The notes: a model not told the origin generated them from the letters alone. A stretch of 64,000 nucleotides of DNA from Occultella glacieicola (GCF_004353825.1 NZ_SMNA01000008.1:156991-220990), one strand, 5' to 3'; positions 23,991-34,709 are shown, numbered from the stretch's first letter. Numbers and translations are program-made.

Positions 23991-25082
23991 CTAGAGGGAG
24001 GCGTACGCCTGCGCGAGGCGGGTGACGCCCTCGTCGATCTCGTCCGGGGTGACGCCGGAGTAGGCGATCCGGATCGAGTTCTTCGCGCCGTCGAGCAGGA
24101 AGTCGCTGCCCTTGACGATCGCCAGACCACGGGCAGCGGCCGCGTCGAACAGGGCGTCGCCGTCGGTGCCCTCGGGGAACTCCACCCAGAGGAAGTAGCC
24201 ACCCTCGGGGTCCACGAACCTCGCGTCCGGGATCTGCGCGCGCAGCCCGTCGGCGAGCCGCGCGGCCCGCTCGGCGAGCGCCGTCTTCACGGTCGCGATG
24301 GAGGTCTCGAAGGACCCGCCGCGCACGAACTCGTTCACGATCGACTGGGCGACCATGTTCGGGGAGATGTAGGTGCCGGTGGCGAGCTTCGCGATCTTCG
24401 CGATCAGGTCCTCGTCGCCGACCAGGTAGCCGACCCGGATCCCCGGGCAGACGGTCTTGGAGAAGGAGGACGCGTAGACGACCTCGCCGGAGGTGGACAG
24501 CGAGAGCATCGTGGGCTGGGACTCGCCGGAGAACCGGAGCTCGACGTAGGGGTCGTCCTCGAAGATCGTGACGTCGTACTCCCGGGCGAGCGCCACCAGG
24601 GCGCGGCGCTTGTCCCCGGACAGGGAGTACCCGGCCGGGTTCTGGAAGTTCGGGATCAGGTGGGCCAGGCGCACGTCGGTGCCGCCGGCGAGCAGGTCGG
24701 CGAACGCGCGCACGTTGACGCCGTCCTCCTCCAGTTCGAGCGCGCGCAGGTCCGCCTGGCGGCCCTTCAGGGAGAGCAGGGTGCGGTCGTAGGACGGTCG
24801 CTCCACGACCACCGTGTCACCGGCGGAGACGAGGGTCTCGAACAGGAACGCGTCCGCCTGCATGGAGCCGTTCGTGACCAGCACCTGGTTCTCGGACACG
24901 CCATGCCGCTCCGCGATCCAGGCGCGCAGCGGCTTGTAGCCGACCGAGGTGCCGTAGGCGAACGTGCCGGCCGGGTCCGTGGTGAACGCACGGTCGGCGG
25001 CGGCGCGCAGCCCCTCGGTGTCGATGATGTCGAGGGAGGGGGCGCCGCGGGCGAACGAGATGGGGGCGGGTTCGGTGGCCAT
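23991..25082 (-). CDS. PLP-dependent aminotransferase class I/II (2-aminoadipate transaminase-like)
   Basis: A 363-residue fold-type I aminotransferase. The N terminus (APSLDIIDTEGLRAAADRAF) and FAYGTSVGYKPLRAWIAERHGV resemble LysN/MocR-domain aminotransferases without the GntR half. The PLP strand is IFEDDPYVELRF, the Schiff-base Lys is in SSFSKTVCPGIRVGYLVG (about residue 225) and the C-terminal phosphate or carboxylate Arg is in KNSIRIAYSG. The amino donor and acceptor cannot be assigned; 2-aminoadipate, aromatic or branched-chain substrates are all possible. It is followed by a strong terminator and is probably monocistronic. Confidence 0.87.
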   Translation of the reverse strand: MATEPAPISFARGAPSLDIIDTEGLRAAADRAFTTDPAGTFAYGTSVGYKPLRAWIAERHGVSENQVLVTNGSMQADAFLFETLVSAGDTVVVERPSYDRTLLSLKGRQADLRALELEEDGVNVRAFADLLAGGTDVRLAHLIPNFQNPAGYSLSGDKRRALVALAREYDVTIFEDDPYVELRFSGESQPTMLSLSTSGEVVYASSFSKTVCPGIRVGYLVGDEDLIAKIAKLATGTYISPNMVAQSIVNEFVRGGSFETSIATVKTALAERAARLADGLRAQIPDARFVDPEGGYFLWVEFPEGTDGDALFDAAAARGLAIVKGSDFLLDGAKNSIRIAYSGVTPDEIDEGVTRLAQAYASL

Positions 25083-25215
25083 GGCGACCAGCGTAGTTCC
25101 CGGGTGCCGGGCGTCGCCAAACCGTCTCGCAGCGCGGCCACGCGAGACTCGGCGAGTGCGTTCCGACCTCGCCGGGCGGGACAGCCGCGTCCTGTCAGTG
25201 CTCCAGCCCTCGAAT

Positions 25216-25235
25216 CAGTCGGGGCCCGCCGACTG
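25216..25235 (-). terminator. Possible terminator hairpin after dedA-like gene
   Basis: CAGTCGG (25216-25222) pairs with CCGACTG (25229-25235) around GGCCCG. A further CCCGACTG at 25248-25255 offers an alternative pairing with the first arm. The element begins about 35 bases beyond the DedA stop on the minus strand. No U-tract. Confidence 0.4.
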
Positions 25236-25270
25236 ACTCGGGGCGTACCCGACTGACAGTGGCGCGGGAC

Positions 25271-25993
25271 TCACCGCGGCCGGTCCTCGGCGGCGTCGTC
25301 GGTGTTCTCCTCGGTCGTGGTGGCCTCGTGGGCGAGCCGGGCACGTTTGCGCAGCCGGACGATGACGAACCACACGATCAGGCCCGCGATCGCGATGAGC
25401 ACGAGGTTCGAGATGACCCCGCTCCAGCGCTCGAGCACCGGCTCGATGGCCGGGCCGAACGCGAAGCCCAGGCCGATCCAGATCGTGTTCCAGATCAGCG
25501 ACCCGAGGAATGTGTACAGCGAGAACTTCCACAGGGCCATCCGCTCGATCCCTGCGGGGATCGAGATGAACGAGCGGACCAGCGGTACGCACCGCCCGGT
25601 GAAGACCGCGACCCCGCCCCAGCGGGAGAAGAACGCCTCGGCCTTGTCGAAGTCGGCCACCTCGACCAGCGGCATCTTCTCGAAGATCCAGCGGGTCCGG
25701 TTCCGGCCCAGCGCGGCGCCCAGGCCGTACCAGATCCAACCGCCGATCAAGCCGGCCAGCGTCGCCGCGAACAGGGCCCACCAGAAGTTCATCCGGCCCG
25801 CGTAGGCGAGGAAGCCGGCGCCGGGCAGGATCGCCTCGGAGGGGATCGGCGGGAAGAACGTCTCGATCAGCACCGCGAGCCCCACGCCGACCTCGCCCAC
25901 GGTCGTCATCAACGAGAGCACCCACCCGATGAACCCCTCGTACTCGGCGGCGGGGTCGCCCGTCTGCATGGGGAGGTGGGCAAGCGCGCGCAT
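25271..25993 (-). CDS. DedA/SNARE-associated family membrane protein
   Basis: A 240-residue DedA-family inner-membrane protein. Hallmarks are ETFFPPIPSEAILPGAGFLA, the GLIGGWIWYGLGAALGRN segment and FTGRCVPLVRSFISIPAGIERM, which contain the conserved Glu and Arg residues of the family. Members are thought to flip undecaprenyl phosphate or phospholipids or act in envelope homeostasis. The tail (about 200-240) is charged and cytosolic. A second DedA-type gene is at 39406, so the genome has at least two paralogues. Confidence 0.87.
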   Translation of the reverse strand: MRALAHLPMQTGDPAAEYEGFIGWVLSLMTTVGEVGVGLAVLIETFFPPIPSEAILPGAGFLAYAGRMNFWWALFAATLAGLIGGWIWYGLGAALGRNRTRWIFEKMPLVEVADFDKAEAFFSRWGGVAVFTGRCVPLVRSFISIPAGIERMALWKFSLYTFLGSLIWNTIWIGLGFAFGPAIEPVLERWSGVISNLVLIAIAGLIVWFVIVRLRKRARLAHEATTTEENTDDAAEDRPR

Positions 25994-26147
25994 GGAACTC
26001 CTCGGAGGATCGGGCCGGCGATGTCAGCGCAGGTGCGGCGGTCGCCTTCGACCCAAGGTTCTCACGCCTGCTCGCGCTGCCACCTCCCACCACGGTCGTA
26101 GCATCCGTGGGACCGTGGGCGGACCCGGGCCGCCCGCACCCACTGGC

Positions 26148-26723
26148 CTACTGACCCACGCGTCCGTCGACCCGTTCCCGGATCAGGTCCGCATGGCCGC
26201 AGTGCCGGGAGTACTCCTCGATCATGTGGATCAGCACCTGACGTAGCGGGGTCTGCCCGTCCGCACCGATCCAGCCGAGGTCGTCGTGGGCGGCGACGAA
26301 CGCCTCCGAGTTCGCGACCTCCGCGCGCCATGTGGCCCACGCCTCCTCGACCACGGCGGCGTCGGCGACCGCGCCGCTGAACTCGGTGTCGATGCCGTCG
26401 ACCACGTAGGGCGCCGGTACCTCCTCCCCGGCGAGGATGCGACGGAACCAACTCCGCTCCACACCTGCGAGGTGGCGCACCAGTCCGAGCAGGGAGAGAT
26501 CCGACGGCGGCACGGACGCCTTCGCGAGACCGGCCGGATCGAGCCCGGCGCACTTCAGCTCGAGGGTGAGCCGGTAGTCGCTCAGGAAGCCGAGCAGCAT
26601 GGCCCGCTCGGTGTTCTCGAAGCCGCCGTCCTGGCGCGGATCCTCCTCCTCGGGCACGAACATGTCCCACCAGCCGAACCTGCGCTCCGGGAGCTCCTGA
26701 CCGACCTCGTCGCGGGTGACCAT
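26148..26723 (-). CDS. DinB-family / DUF664 protein
   Basis: A 191-residue four-helix DinB-like protein. The three metal-ligand His positions lie in LLGLVRHLAGVERSWFRRIL (about residues 78-97), VLIHMIEEYSRHCGHADLIRERVDG near the C terminus, and their spacing fits the DUF664 group. Many actinobacterial members are mycothiol or bacillithiol S-transferase-like. The reaction is unknown. It ends about 150 bases from the DedA gene start and starts 77 bases from the VOC gene end, on the same strand. Confidence 0.82.
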   Translation of the reverse strand: MVTRDEVGQELPERRFGWWDMFVPEEEDPRQDGGFENTERAMLLGFLSDYRLTLELKCAGLDPAGLAKASVPPSDLSLLGLVRHLAGVERSWFRRILAGEEVPAPYVVDGIDTEFSGAVADAAVVEEAWATWRAEVANSEAFVAAHDDLGWIGADGQTPLRQVLIHMIEEYSRHCGHADLIRERVDGRVGQ

Positions 26724-26800
26724 GCTCCGAGCCTGCCTCCGGCGGCCGGATGGGGCAAGGACAATTGGCGGCCGGGCGGGCGGCCGGGCGGGTGGATCGG

Positions 26801-27547
26801 TCAGCCGAGCCGGCGGTACCCGTACAGGTCCTTCTGGGTCTGGTTCACCCAGATCCGGGTGCGCAGGTCGTCGGGGGAGTCGGGGTTGGCGATCTGCAGG
26901 GACAGCCCATAGTTCTCGTCGACCACGTCCGCGACGATGCCGGCGTCGTTCACCCGCTCGGCCAGGGCGCGCACGTCCGGATGCTCGAACGAGAGCACCG
27001 CCCCCACCGAGCCGGCGCCGTGGACCGCGAACAGCCCACCGCCGGGGGCCCTCAGGTCCACCCACTCGCCGGAGTCGGACCGGATCCGCTCTTCCAGCCC
27101 GAGCGCCGTGAGCGCCCGGACGCCGCCCGGGACGTCCCCGGTGTACCAGAGCGGCAGCACCTCCGCCGGTGCCGCGGCGGCGAGGGCCGTGCGGCCGGTC
27201 AGGTCGGAGTTCTCGTCCAGGTACACGTGCTGCCCGTCGGCCGCGGCGATCGTGGCGTAGCGGCCGAAGTCCTCGGTGGTCACGCTCGGGCTCAGACCGA
27301 GCCCGTCCAGAGCGGCGGCGGCGGCGCGCAGCGCCGCATCCAGGTCCGCGACCACGAATCGCAACTGCGTGCTCCCGACCGACGGGTCGCCGTCGGGCAT
27401 GGCGTGGATCGCGACGCCGCCACCGGCGAGCGCGAAGAGCTGCCAGTCGCCCTCGTCGAGGACCTGCTCCGCGCCGAGTGCCGTGACCAGGGCGACCCAC
27501 GGCGCGGGATGCGCGGTGTACCGGATCGGGCGGACGCGCAGACTCAT
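26801..27547 (-). CDS. VOC superfamily protein (two glyoxalase-like domains)
   Basis: A 248-residue protein with two vicinal-oxygen-chelate modules (about 1-122 and 130-245). First module phrases include [15 protein letters not shown] and [19 protein letters not shown], and second-module phrases include [20 protein letters not shown] and [10 protein letters not shown]. Function unknown; VOC folds serve as lyases, dioxygenases or drug-binding resistance proteins. Its ATG overlaps the stop of a 51-codon ribbon-helix-helix gene by four bases, so it is translated from that gene's leaderless mRNA. Confidence 0.78.
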   Translation of the reverse strand: MSLRVRPIRYTAHPAPWVALVTALGAEQVLDEGDWQLFALAGGGVAIHAMPDGDPSVGSTQLRFVVADLDAALRAAAAALDGLGLSPSVTTEDFGRYATIAAADGQHVYLDENSDLTGRTALAAAAPAEVLPLWYTGDVPGGVRALTALGLEERIRSDSGEWVDLRAPGGGLFAVHGAGSVGAVLSFEHPDVRALAERVNDAGIVADVVDENYGLSLQIANPDSPDDLRTRIWVNQTQKDLYGYRRLG

Positions 27548-27699
27548 CGGTCGTGCTCCTTCAGGTAGGTCTCCAGGGCTCGCTGGACGAACGCGGACAG
27601 GCTGAGGCCGTCGTCGATCGAGCGATGCTTGACCGCCCGGATGAGCTCCGGCGGGAGGTAGACGTTGAACTGGGCCTTCGCGGCCTTCTCCTCTGTCAT
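27544..27699 (-). CDS. Small ribbon-helix-helix (CopG-like) DNA-binding protein
   Basis: A 51-residue protein. [20 protein letters not shown] is the strand plus helix A of a ribbon-helix-helix fold, and [18 protein letters not shown] is helix B with the usual hydrophobic spacing. Such proteins are antitoxins or small repressors that bind short palindromes as dimers. No toxin of a known family is next to it; instead its stop overlaps the start of the VOC gene (ATGA). A -35/-10 pair ends six bases before the ATG, suggesting a leaderless mRNA and possible autoregulation. Confidence 0.75.
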   Translation of the reverse strand: MTEEKAAKAQFNVYLPPELIRAVKHRSIDDGLSLSAFVQRALETYLKEHDR

Positions 27700-27705
27700 G
27701 CGAAC

Positions 27706-27735
27706 ATGCTAGCAACCTACAAAGGCCTTGGGCAA
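27706..27735 (-). promoter_or_regulatory. Leaderless promoter of the RHH-VOC pair
   Basis: Read on the minus strand: TTGCCC (27735-27730), 18-base spacer, TAGCAT (27711-27706), then six bases to the ATG at 27699. The spacing places the transcript start at or next to the A of the start codon. The 8-base palindromes AAGGCCTT (27722-27729) and TGCTAGCA (27707-27714) overlap the promoter and are candidate sites for the small RHH protein. Confidence 0.6.
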
Positions 27736-27782
27736 CGCCGGCCGGTGTGCCAGGATTGCCCCATGCTCACGCGTCGATTTAG

Positions 27783-28948
<1,166 letters not shown>

Positions 28949-28949
<1 letters not shown>

Positions 28950-31483
28950 TGCCGTACGTCGTGCCGAGCTGGCTCCGCGACCACGTCGAGATCCCCGTGG
29001 GCACCACAGCCGCCCAGCTGGCCGCGGACCTGGTCCGGGTCGGCCTGGAGGAGGAGGCGGTGCACGCCGCGGGGGTGACCGGCCCGCTCGTGGTCGGCCG
29101 GGTGCTCGAGGTGAACCCCGAGCCGCAGAAGAACGGCAAGACCATCAACTGGTGCCGGGTGGACGTCGGCGCCCACAACAACGCCGACGGCTCCGGCCGT
29201 GGGATCGTCTGCGGCGCCCACAACTTCGCTGCGGGTGACTCCGTGGTGGTCGCCCTGCCCGGCGCCGTGCTGCCCGGCGACTTCGCGATCGCGGCCCGCA
29301 AGACGTACGGCCACGTCTCCGACGGGATGATCTGCTCCGAGAGCGAGCTCGGCCTCGGCGAGGGACACGAGGGCATCATCGTGCTCGAGGACGCGCCCGC
29401 GCCGGGCACCGACGCCATCGCGTTGCTCGGCCTCGGCGAGGAGGTCCTCGAGATCAATGTGACCCCGGACCGCGGCTACTGCTTCAGCGTGCGTGGGGTG
29501 GCCCGCGAGTACGGCCACTCCACCGGCGCCGCATTCACCGACCACGGGCTGCCGGGCCCGGACCTGCCGTCCGGCAACGACGCGGGCTTCGCCGTCGAAC
29601 TCGCCGACGACGCCCCGATCCACGGGGTGCCCGGCGCGGACCGGTTCGTCGCCCGGATCGTCCGCGGCGTCGACACCACCGCGCCGACCCCGGACTGGAT
29701 GGCCACCCGGCTGCGCCAGGCCGGGATGCGCCCGATCTCCCTGGCGGTGGACATCACGAACTACGTGATGCTCGACCTCGGTCAGCCGCTGCACGCCTAC
29801 GACCTGGCCACGCTGGCCGCCCCGATCGTGGTGCGCCGGGCCCGGGCGGGGGAGCGGCTCACCACCCTGGACGACGTCACCCGCACCCTGGACGCCGAGG
29901 ATCTGTTGATCACCGACTCCCCGGACGCACCCGGGTCGCGCATCCTCGGCATCGCCGGAGTGATGGGCGGTGCCGACACAGAGGTGACGGACGCGACCAC
30001 GGACGTGCTCATCGAGGCGGCCCACTTCGACCAGATCTCGGTGGCCCGCAGCGCCCGACGGCACAAGCTGCCCAGCGAGGCCGCCAAGCGGTTCGAACGG
30101 GGCGTGGACACCGCGCTGCAGGCGGTCGCCGCGCAGCGCGTCGTCGACCTGCTCGTGCAGTTCGCCGGCGGCTCACCCGATGCCGGGGTCACCGACCTCG
30201 ACCGCACGACGGCGCCCGAACCGATCGCGATCGACGTCACCCTGCCGGGTCGGCTGGTCGGGGTCGAGTACTCGGCCGAGACGGTGATCGCCACCCTCGA
30301 GTCGCTGGGCGCTCTGGTGGTCACCGGCGGCGCCGAGCTGCTGGTCACCCCGCCGACCTGGCGGGCCGACCTGACCGAGCCGGCCGACCTCGTCGAGGAG
30401 GTCGTGCGCCTGCAGGGCTACGACCGGGTGCCCTCGGTGCTTCCGGCCGCACCGCCGGGTGGTCGCGGGCTCAGCCTCACGCAGCGCCGCCGGCGCCGGG
30501 TGGCGAGCCTGCTCGCCGACTCCGGTCTCACCCAGGTGCTCACCTACCCGTTCATGGCCTCCTCACGGCACGACGACCTGGCGCTGCCCGAGGGTGATCC
30601 ACGGCGCCGCGCCGTGCGGCTGGCGAACCCGCTGTCGGAGGCGATGCCGTACCTGCGGACCTCGCTGCTGCACACGCTGGTCGATGCCGCGGTGCGCAAC
30701 GTCGGCCGTGGACTGACCGACGTCGCGATCTACGAGATCGGCATGGTCACCCGACCGGACGGCGCCGGCCACCCGTCGCCGCTTCCGCCCACCGGGGTCC
30801 GCCCGAGCGATGCGGACCTGGACGCGATCCGGGCCGCCGTGCCCGCGCAGCCGCTGCGGGTGGCCGGCGTCCTGGCCGGCAGCCTGGTCCCGCCCGGCGT
30901 GTACACGCAGGCCCGGCGGGCCGATCACGCCGACGCCATCGCGCTCGTGCACCGGATCGCGCAGGCGACCGGCGTCACGCCCGTCGTCGAGGCGGACACC
31001 GAGTCCCTGCCCTGGCACCCGGGCCGGTGCGCGCGGTTCACCACGCCCGACGGCGTCCTGCTGGGCCACGCGGGCGAACTCGCCCCGAAGGTCACGGCGG
31101 CGCTGGGCCTGCCGGCCCGCACGGTGGCGTTCGAGGTGGACCTGGACGCCCTGTTCGACGCCGCGCCGAGCGAGCCGAAGCAGATCCCGCCGCTGTCGAC
31201 GTTCCCGGCCGCGAAGGAGGACATCGCGCTGGTCGTCGACGCCGGCACGCCGGTCGCGGACGTGCTCGCCGCCGTGCGGGAGGGCGCCGGCGACCTGGCC
31301 GAGGACGTGCACCTCTTCGACATCTACACGGGCGAGTCCGTGGGTGAGGGCAAGGCCTCGATGGCGTTCTCGCTGCGCCTGCGGGCCGCCGACCGCACGC
31401 TCACCGCCGCCGACACGGCGCAGGTGCGGGACGCCGTCGTGGCCCTCGCGGGCGAGCGGCTCGGCGCGCGGTTGCGCGCCTGA
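28949..31483 (+). CDS. pheT: Phenylalanine-tRNA ligase beta subunit
   Basis: An 844-residue subunit with the full bacterial domain set: N-terminal B1, an OB-fold tRNA-binding domain (about 40-150, GPLVVGRVLEVNPEP...GVVCGAHNF-type sequence), the B3/B4 editing region (about 210-380, with KRFERGVDTAL), B5, the catalytic-like core, and the C-terminal ferredoxin-fold anticodon-binding domain (PLSTFPAAKEDIALVVD... to the end). It edits mischarged Tyr-tRNA(Phe). Translationally coupled to pheS. Confidence 0.96.
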
Positions 31484-31619
31484 CCCGACCGGAATCGGGC
31501 CGGGGCGCACGATCTGGCCCGGGGGTGGTGAGCGCCACGCCCCGGGCCGCGACCGCCGCCGGGCCCGCCGGGGACCTTGGTCCCTCGATCCGCCGGATGC
31601 GCTGCGGCACCCTGGATAC

Positions 31620-32147
31620 ATGAGAGTCCTGGTAGCGATCGCATCCACCTACGGCGCCACCGCCGAGATCGGCGAGGCCGTCGCGGCCGAGTTGCGCCAG
31701 GGCGGCCACGACGTGGACGTCCGACGGGTCGACTCGGTGGAGTCGCTGCAGGGGTACGACGGCGTCGTGCTCGGCTCCGCGGTGTACATCGGCCGGGTCC
31801 TGACGTCGGCCCGGCAGTTCGCCGCCCGGCTCGCCGAGGAGTTCGCCCCGCGCCCGGTGTGGGTGTTCGCCTCCGGGATGAAGAGCGTCACCGCGTACCC
31901 GCTCGGTGCCGCGTTCACCTCGCCCGTGCCGCCGCCCTACTTCGGTGCTCGGTACGCGATCTTCGGTGGCGTGGTGGACCGCAGCAAGCTGGGATCCGCG
32001 GAGCGCTCACTGATCGGGTTCGTGGGCGCCACCCACTCCGACGAGCGCGACTTCGACCTGATCGCGGCCTGGTCCGGTGAGGTCTCGGTGCGGATGAACC
32101 AGTTCGACGCGCTCGACCGGGCCAGATCGGCGCAAGGCACTCGATGA
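31620..32147 (+). CDS. Flavodoxin-domain protein (HemG-like)
   Basis: A 175-residue flavodoxin fold: LVAIASTYGATAEIGEAVAAEL is the FMN phosphate loop, LQGYDGVVLGSAVYIGRV the second loop and VWVFASGMKSV the third. Protein size and the AVYIGR motif resemble menaquinone-dependent protoporphyrinogen oxidase HemG, but in actinobacteria such proteins are generally uncharacterised flavodoxins. It is 136 bases after pheT and ends five bases from a convergent gene, with no room for a terminator between them. Confidence 0.78.
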   Translation: MRVLVAIASTYGATAEIGEAVAAELRQGGHDVDVRRVDSVESLQGYDGVVLGSAVYIGRVLTSARQFAARLAEEFAPRPVWVFASGMKSVTAYPLGAAFTSPVPPPYFGARYAIFGGVVDRSKLGSAERSLIGFVGATHSDERDFDLIAAWSGEVSVRMNQFDALDRARSAQGTR

Positions 32148-32152
32148 GCACG

Positions 32153-33328
32153 TCAGCCGGTCGGGTCCAGCCGGAAGTGCAGCTCGGGTGACAGGTCCGG
32201 TCCGCCTCCGGCCGTCCCGGGCCCCGACCAGAATCGGATCGCGAGCGCACGACTTCGTGGCCGGTACGAGGCCGACCAGAGGGTTCCGCCGAGCACGTCG
32301 CCGGACCGTGGGCACCGGGTACTGACCGCGACCCGATCGGCGATGTGGGCAAGCTGGTCGGCGGTGACCAGGCGATCGGGGTCGGCTCCGAGGCTCGCGT
32401 CGATCACCTCGAGACGTTCGAGGGATCCGCGGACCTCCGGGTCGTTCTCCCACGCGTCGGGGAGTCGTCGAAGCAGGCTGTGGTTGGTGGATCTCATCGA
32501 TCCGTCGCGCTTGACCACCGTGTGCATCGTGTTGTCGTCCCCGGGCTCCGCCATCATCACGACGCCCTCGGCATCGGCGACGAGGTAGTGGCGGGGCATC
32601 CAGGACCGATACCACTGCTGCTCGGTGAAGACACGCTGGGCGTCCTCGACGGTGCGACAGCGGTCCAGGATGAACCGCAGCACCTCCAGTTCGTTCAACC
32701 CCGGCTCGATGCCCGGAGGGCCGAGGGTCGGTGCCGTGCGATCGACGAGCTGCATCATCGAGACGACCAGCCCCGCCTCGTTCATGCCGTCGATCACTCC
32801 GTTGCAGAGGTCGAAGGCACACATGAACAACGTGCTCAGCCCTCCGTCGGTGGGGTGGACCTCCATCAGATACGGCTCGCTCAGCAAGGCGGGCGCCTCG
32901 GGACGGGCACCGCGGCCGAGCACCACGTCCGGCAACGAGAGGAATCCGAAGTCGAAGTTTCGCTGGACCACGATGCCGGCATCCATGGTCGGCGCGGTGA
33001 GCACCGAGCAGCCGACCACCTGGGGCGGCGCCGGCAACGACATGTGGTGGCCGACGCCGAGCGCGTCCACGCTCGGGTCCGAGGTGTCCAGACCGAACGC
33101 GCGCGCGATTCCGGCACCACGCGCGGCCAGCTCCGGATAGTGGCGAACTGCCCACGCACGCCGGGCCTGCACGACCCGATCCGGTAGCAGGAGATCGGGT
33201 GCGGCTACCCGATGCCGGGACCTGGCGATGTGCCCGAGGGACTCCCCGATCGCATCGTTGCCTCCCCGCAGGCGCACGTGCCGAACCACGAGGCGTTCGT
33301 CCGGCGATCGGTACACGATCTCGTCCAT
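32153..33328 (-). CDS. C45-type Ntn hydrolase / acyltransferase (linear amide C-N hydrolase family)
   Basis: A 391-residue protein resembling the C45/IAT and choloylglycine-hydrolase superfamily. The candidate nucleophile is in QVVGCSVLTAPT (Cys about residue 106), followed by GIVVQRNFDFGF and DGMNEAGLVVSMMQL, a pattern typical of these enzymes (the strand with N-x-D after the catalytic Cys). An unusual point is that about 105 residues precede the nucleophile, so activation would need internal cleavage as in isopenicillin N acyltransferase. Substrates could be acyl amides; none is deducible. It is the third gene of a padR operon, 10 bases after an alpha/beta hydrolase gene. Confidence 0.78.
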   Translation of the reverse strand: MDEIVYRSPDERLVVRHVRLRGGNDAIGESLGHIARSRHRVAAPDLLLPDRVVQARRAWAVRHYPELAARGAGIARAFGLDTSDPSVDALGVGHHMSLPAPPQVVGCSVLTAPTMDAGIVVQRNFDFGFLSLPDVVLGRGARPEAPALLSEPYLMEVHPTDGGLSTLFMCAFDLCNGVIDGMNEAGLVVSMMQLVDRTAPTLGPPGIEPGLNELEVLRFILDRCRTVEDAQRVFTEQQWYRSWMPRHYLVADAEGVVMMAEPGDDNTMHTVVKRDGSMRSTNHSLLRRLPDAWENDPEVRGSLERLEVIDASLGADPDRLVTADQLAHIADRVAVSTRCPRSGDVLGGTLWSASYRPRSRALAIRFWSGPGTAGGGPDLSPELHFRLDPTG

Positions 33329-33338
33329 CGGGCCGCCC

Positions 33339-34124
33339 CTACTCGACTCGACGGGCTCCGGCGGGCATCAGCTGCCGGTTCACCGCCCCGCAGGTGAGCC
33401 AGTCCCGCAGCACCTCGTTGAAGAGAGCCGGGTCCTCGGCGTTCCAGGCGTGATGCATGCGCGGCACCAGTCGGGTGGTGATCGCCGCCACGTCCGGATA
33501 GGCGCGCAGGGCCTCGCGCACGGGGCGCATGTCCCGCTGTCCGGCCAGGCCCAGCACCGGGACCTCCGAGCGACCCAGTGCGGCCAGATCGGCCGCGGGC
33601 AGGCCCTCGTAGACCTCGGCCACGACGGCCCGCATGTTCTCGACGCGCATCGCCAGACCGTCGCTGACGAACTGCTCGACGGCGTCCGGAGGCAGTCCGA
33701 ACATTCGTGCCTGGGCGGCCCAGTACCAGCGGCGGTCCCACAATCGCAACTGCATCGTATTGAGCCGCCGGGCCAGTCCACCGACCCCCTCCAGCAGTGC
33801 TCCGGTCAGCAGCGCGGAATGCACCACCTCGGGGTGTCGGGCGGTCAGCACGGTGCCGACCACGGCGCCCATGGACATACCCACCACGTGGGCCCGGCCG
33901 CCGTCGGCCCGGTCGGCGACGATCGCGGCGGCCCGGTCGGCGACGTCGGCCAGGGACGTCCAGTCCAGCGCGGCGGACGCGCCGAAGCCCGGCAGGTCGG
34001 GCACCAGGCAGTGGTGGTCCGGCAGCGCCTCCACCTGGTCGTGCCACATCCATCCGGGGATGTTGCCGCCGTGCAGGAACAACACACTCGGCCCGGCCCC
34101 TTCGTGGGCACTGGTGACGTACAT
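33339..34124 (-). CDS. Alpha/beta hydrolase
   Basis: A 261-residue serine hydrolase. The oxyanion-hole loop is VLFLHGGNIPGWMWHDQV, the nucleophile elbow is VGMSMGAVVG (Ser about residue 95), an acidic residue lies near GQRDMRPV, and the base is in MHHAWNAEDPALF, completing a Ser-Asp-His set. Epoxide hydrolase, haloperoxidase and ester hydrolase are all possible. Its start overlaps the padR stop by one base, and its stop is 10 bases before the C45 gene, so all three are co-expressed. Confidence 0.83.
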   Translation of the reverse strand: MYVTSAHEGAGPSVLFLHGGNIPGWMWHDQVEALPDHHCLVPDLPGFGASAALDWTSLADVADRAAAIVADRADGGRAHVVGMSMGAVVGTVLTARHPEVVHSALLTGALLEGVGGLARRLNTMQLRLWDRRWYWAAQARMFGLPPDAVEQFVSDGLAMRVENMRAVVAEVYEGLPAADLAALGRSEVPVLGLAGQRDMRPVREALRAYPDVAAITTRLVPRMHHAWNAEDPALFNEVLRDWLTCGAVNRQLMPAGARRVE

Positions 34125-34645
34125 CAGGCGAACTCCCGGTCCAGCTCGTCCAGCCAGTCCAGCTCGGCCCGCGCGTGCGCCAGTCCGTTGCGCAGGGTGG
34201 CCAGCCGGAGCCGTTCCGCCCTGCTCCGGCCCGGGCCCTCGGCCTGCTCGAGCGCGGTCAGCGTCTGCCAGGCGCCCATGACCGCGGCGCGACGGCGGCC
34301 CAGCAGTTCACGGACGCCGTCGTCGTCGAGGGCGGGTGCGAAGAACACCCGGGCGAGGAAATCGTTGCGAGCCGGCGCCGGATCCGGCTCGGCGCGGAGC
34401 CAGCGCTCGAGTTCCTCGCGGCCGGCGGCGGTGATCCGGTGCACCCTGCGGCTCGGACGCCCGTCCTGGGGCACCACCTCGACCTCGGCCAGACCGGTAT
34501 CGACCAGTGCGGTCAGGGTCCGGTAGATCTGTGCCTGGTCGCCGGACCAGAAGTGGTTGACGGACTCGTCGAACGCCTTCTTGAGGTCGTAGCCGGTCAG
34601 TGGGGACAGATCGAGGAGCCCCAGGACCGCATGCTTCATACTCAT
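34124..34645 (-). CDS. PadR-family transcriptional regulator
   Basis: A 173-residue PadR regulator. The N-terminal winged helix reads KHAVLGLLDLSPLTGYDLKKAFDES, then IYRTLTALVDTGLAEVEVV with the wing and TAAGREELERWL; a C-terminal helical dimerisation domain (about 95-173) follows. PadR proteins repress adjacent genes and are released by small, often phenolic or drug-like, ligands. It heads an operon with two hydrolase genes, which would make those genes its first targets. Start ATG 34645 fits a leaderless promoter; ATG 34639 is a second option. Confidence 0.87.
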   Translation of the reverse strand: MSMKHAVLGLLDLSPLTGYDLKKAFDESVNHFWSGDQAQIYRTLTALVDTGLAEVEVVPQDGRPSRRVHRITAAGREELERWLRAEPDPAPARNDFLARVFFAPALDDDGVRELLGRRRAAVMGAWQTLTALEQAEGPGRSRAERLRLATLRNGLAHARAELDWLDELDREFA

Positions 34646-34650
34646 GACCG

Positions 34651-34656
34651 ATATAA
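34651..34656 (-). promoter_or_regulatory. Leaderless -10 box of the padR operon within an A/T-rich palindromic patch
   Basis: On the minus strand TTATAT (34656-34651) stands five bases before the ATG at 34645. The surrounding 34651-34671 is strikingly A/T-rich for this genome (TATATATGCAT reading on the minus strand) and contains the ATGCAT palindrome, a plausible PadR operator. A -35 hexamer is not clear. Confidence 0.55.
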
Positions 34657-34709
34657 GACCATGCATATATAGGACGACGCAAGCATTCGGCGCCGGTCCA
34701 CTCCGGCGC

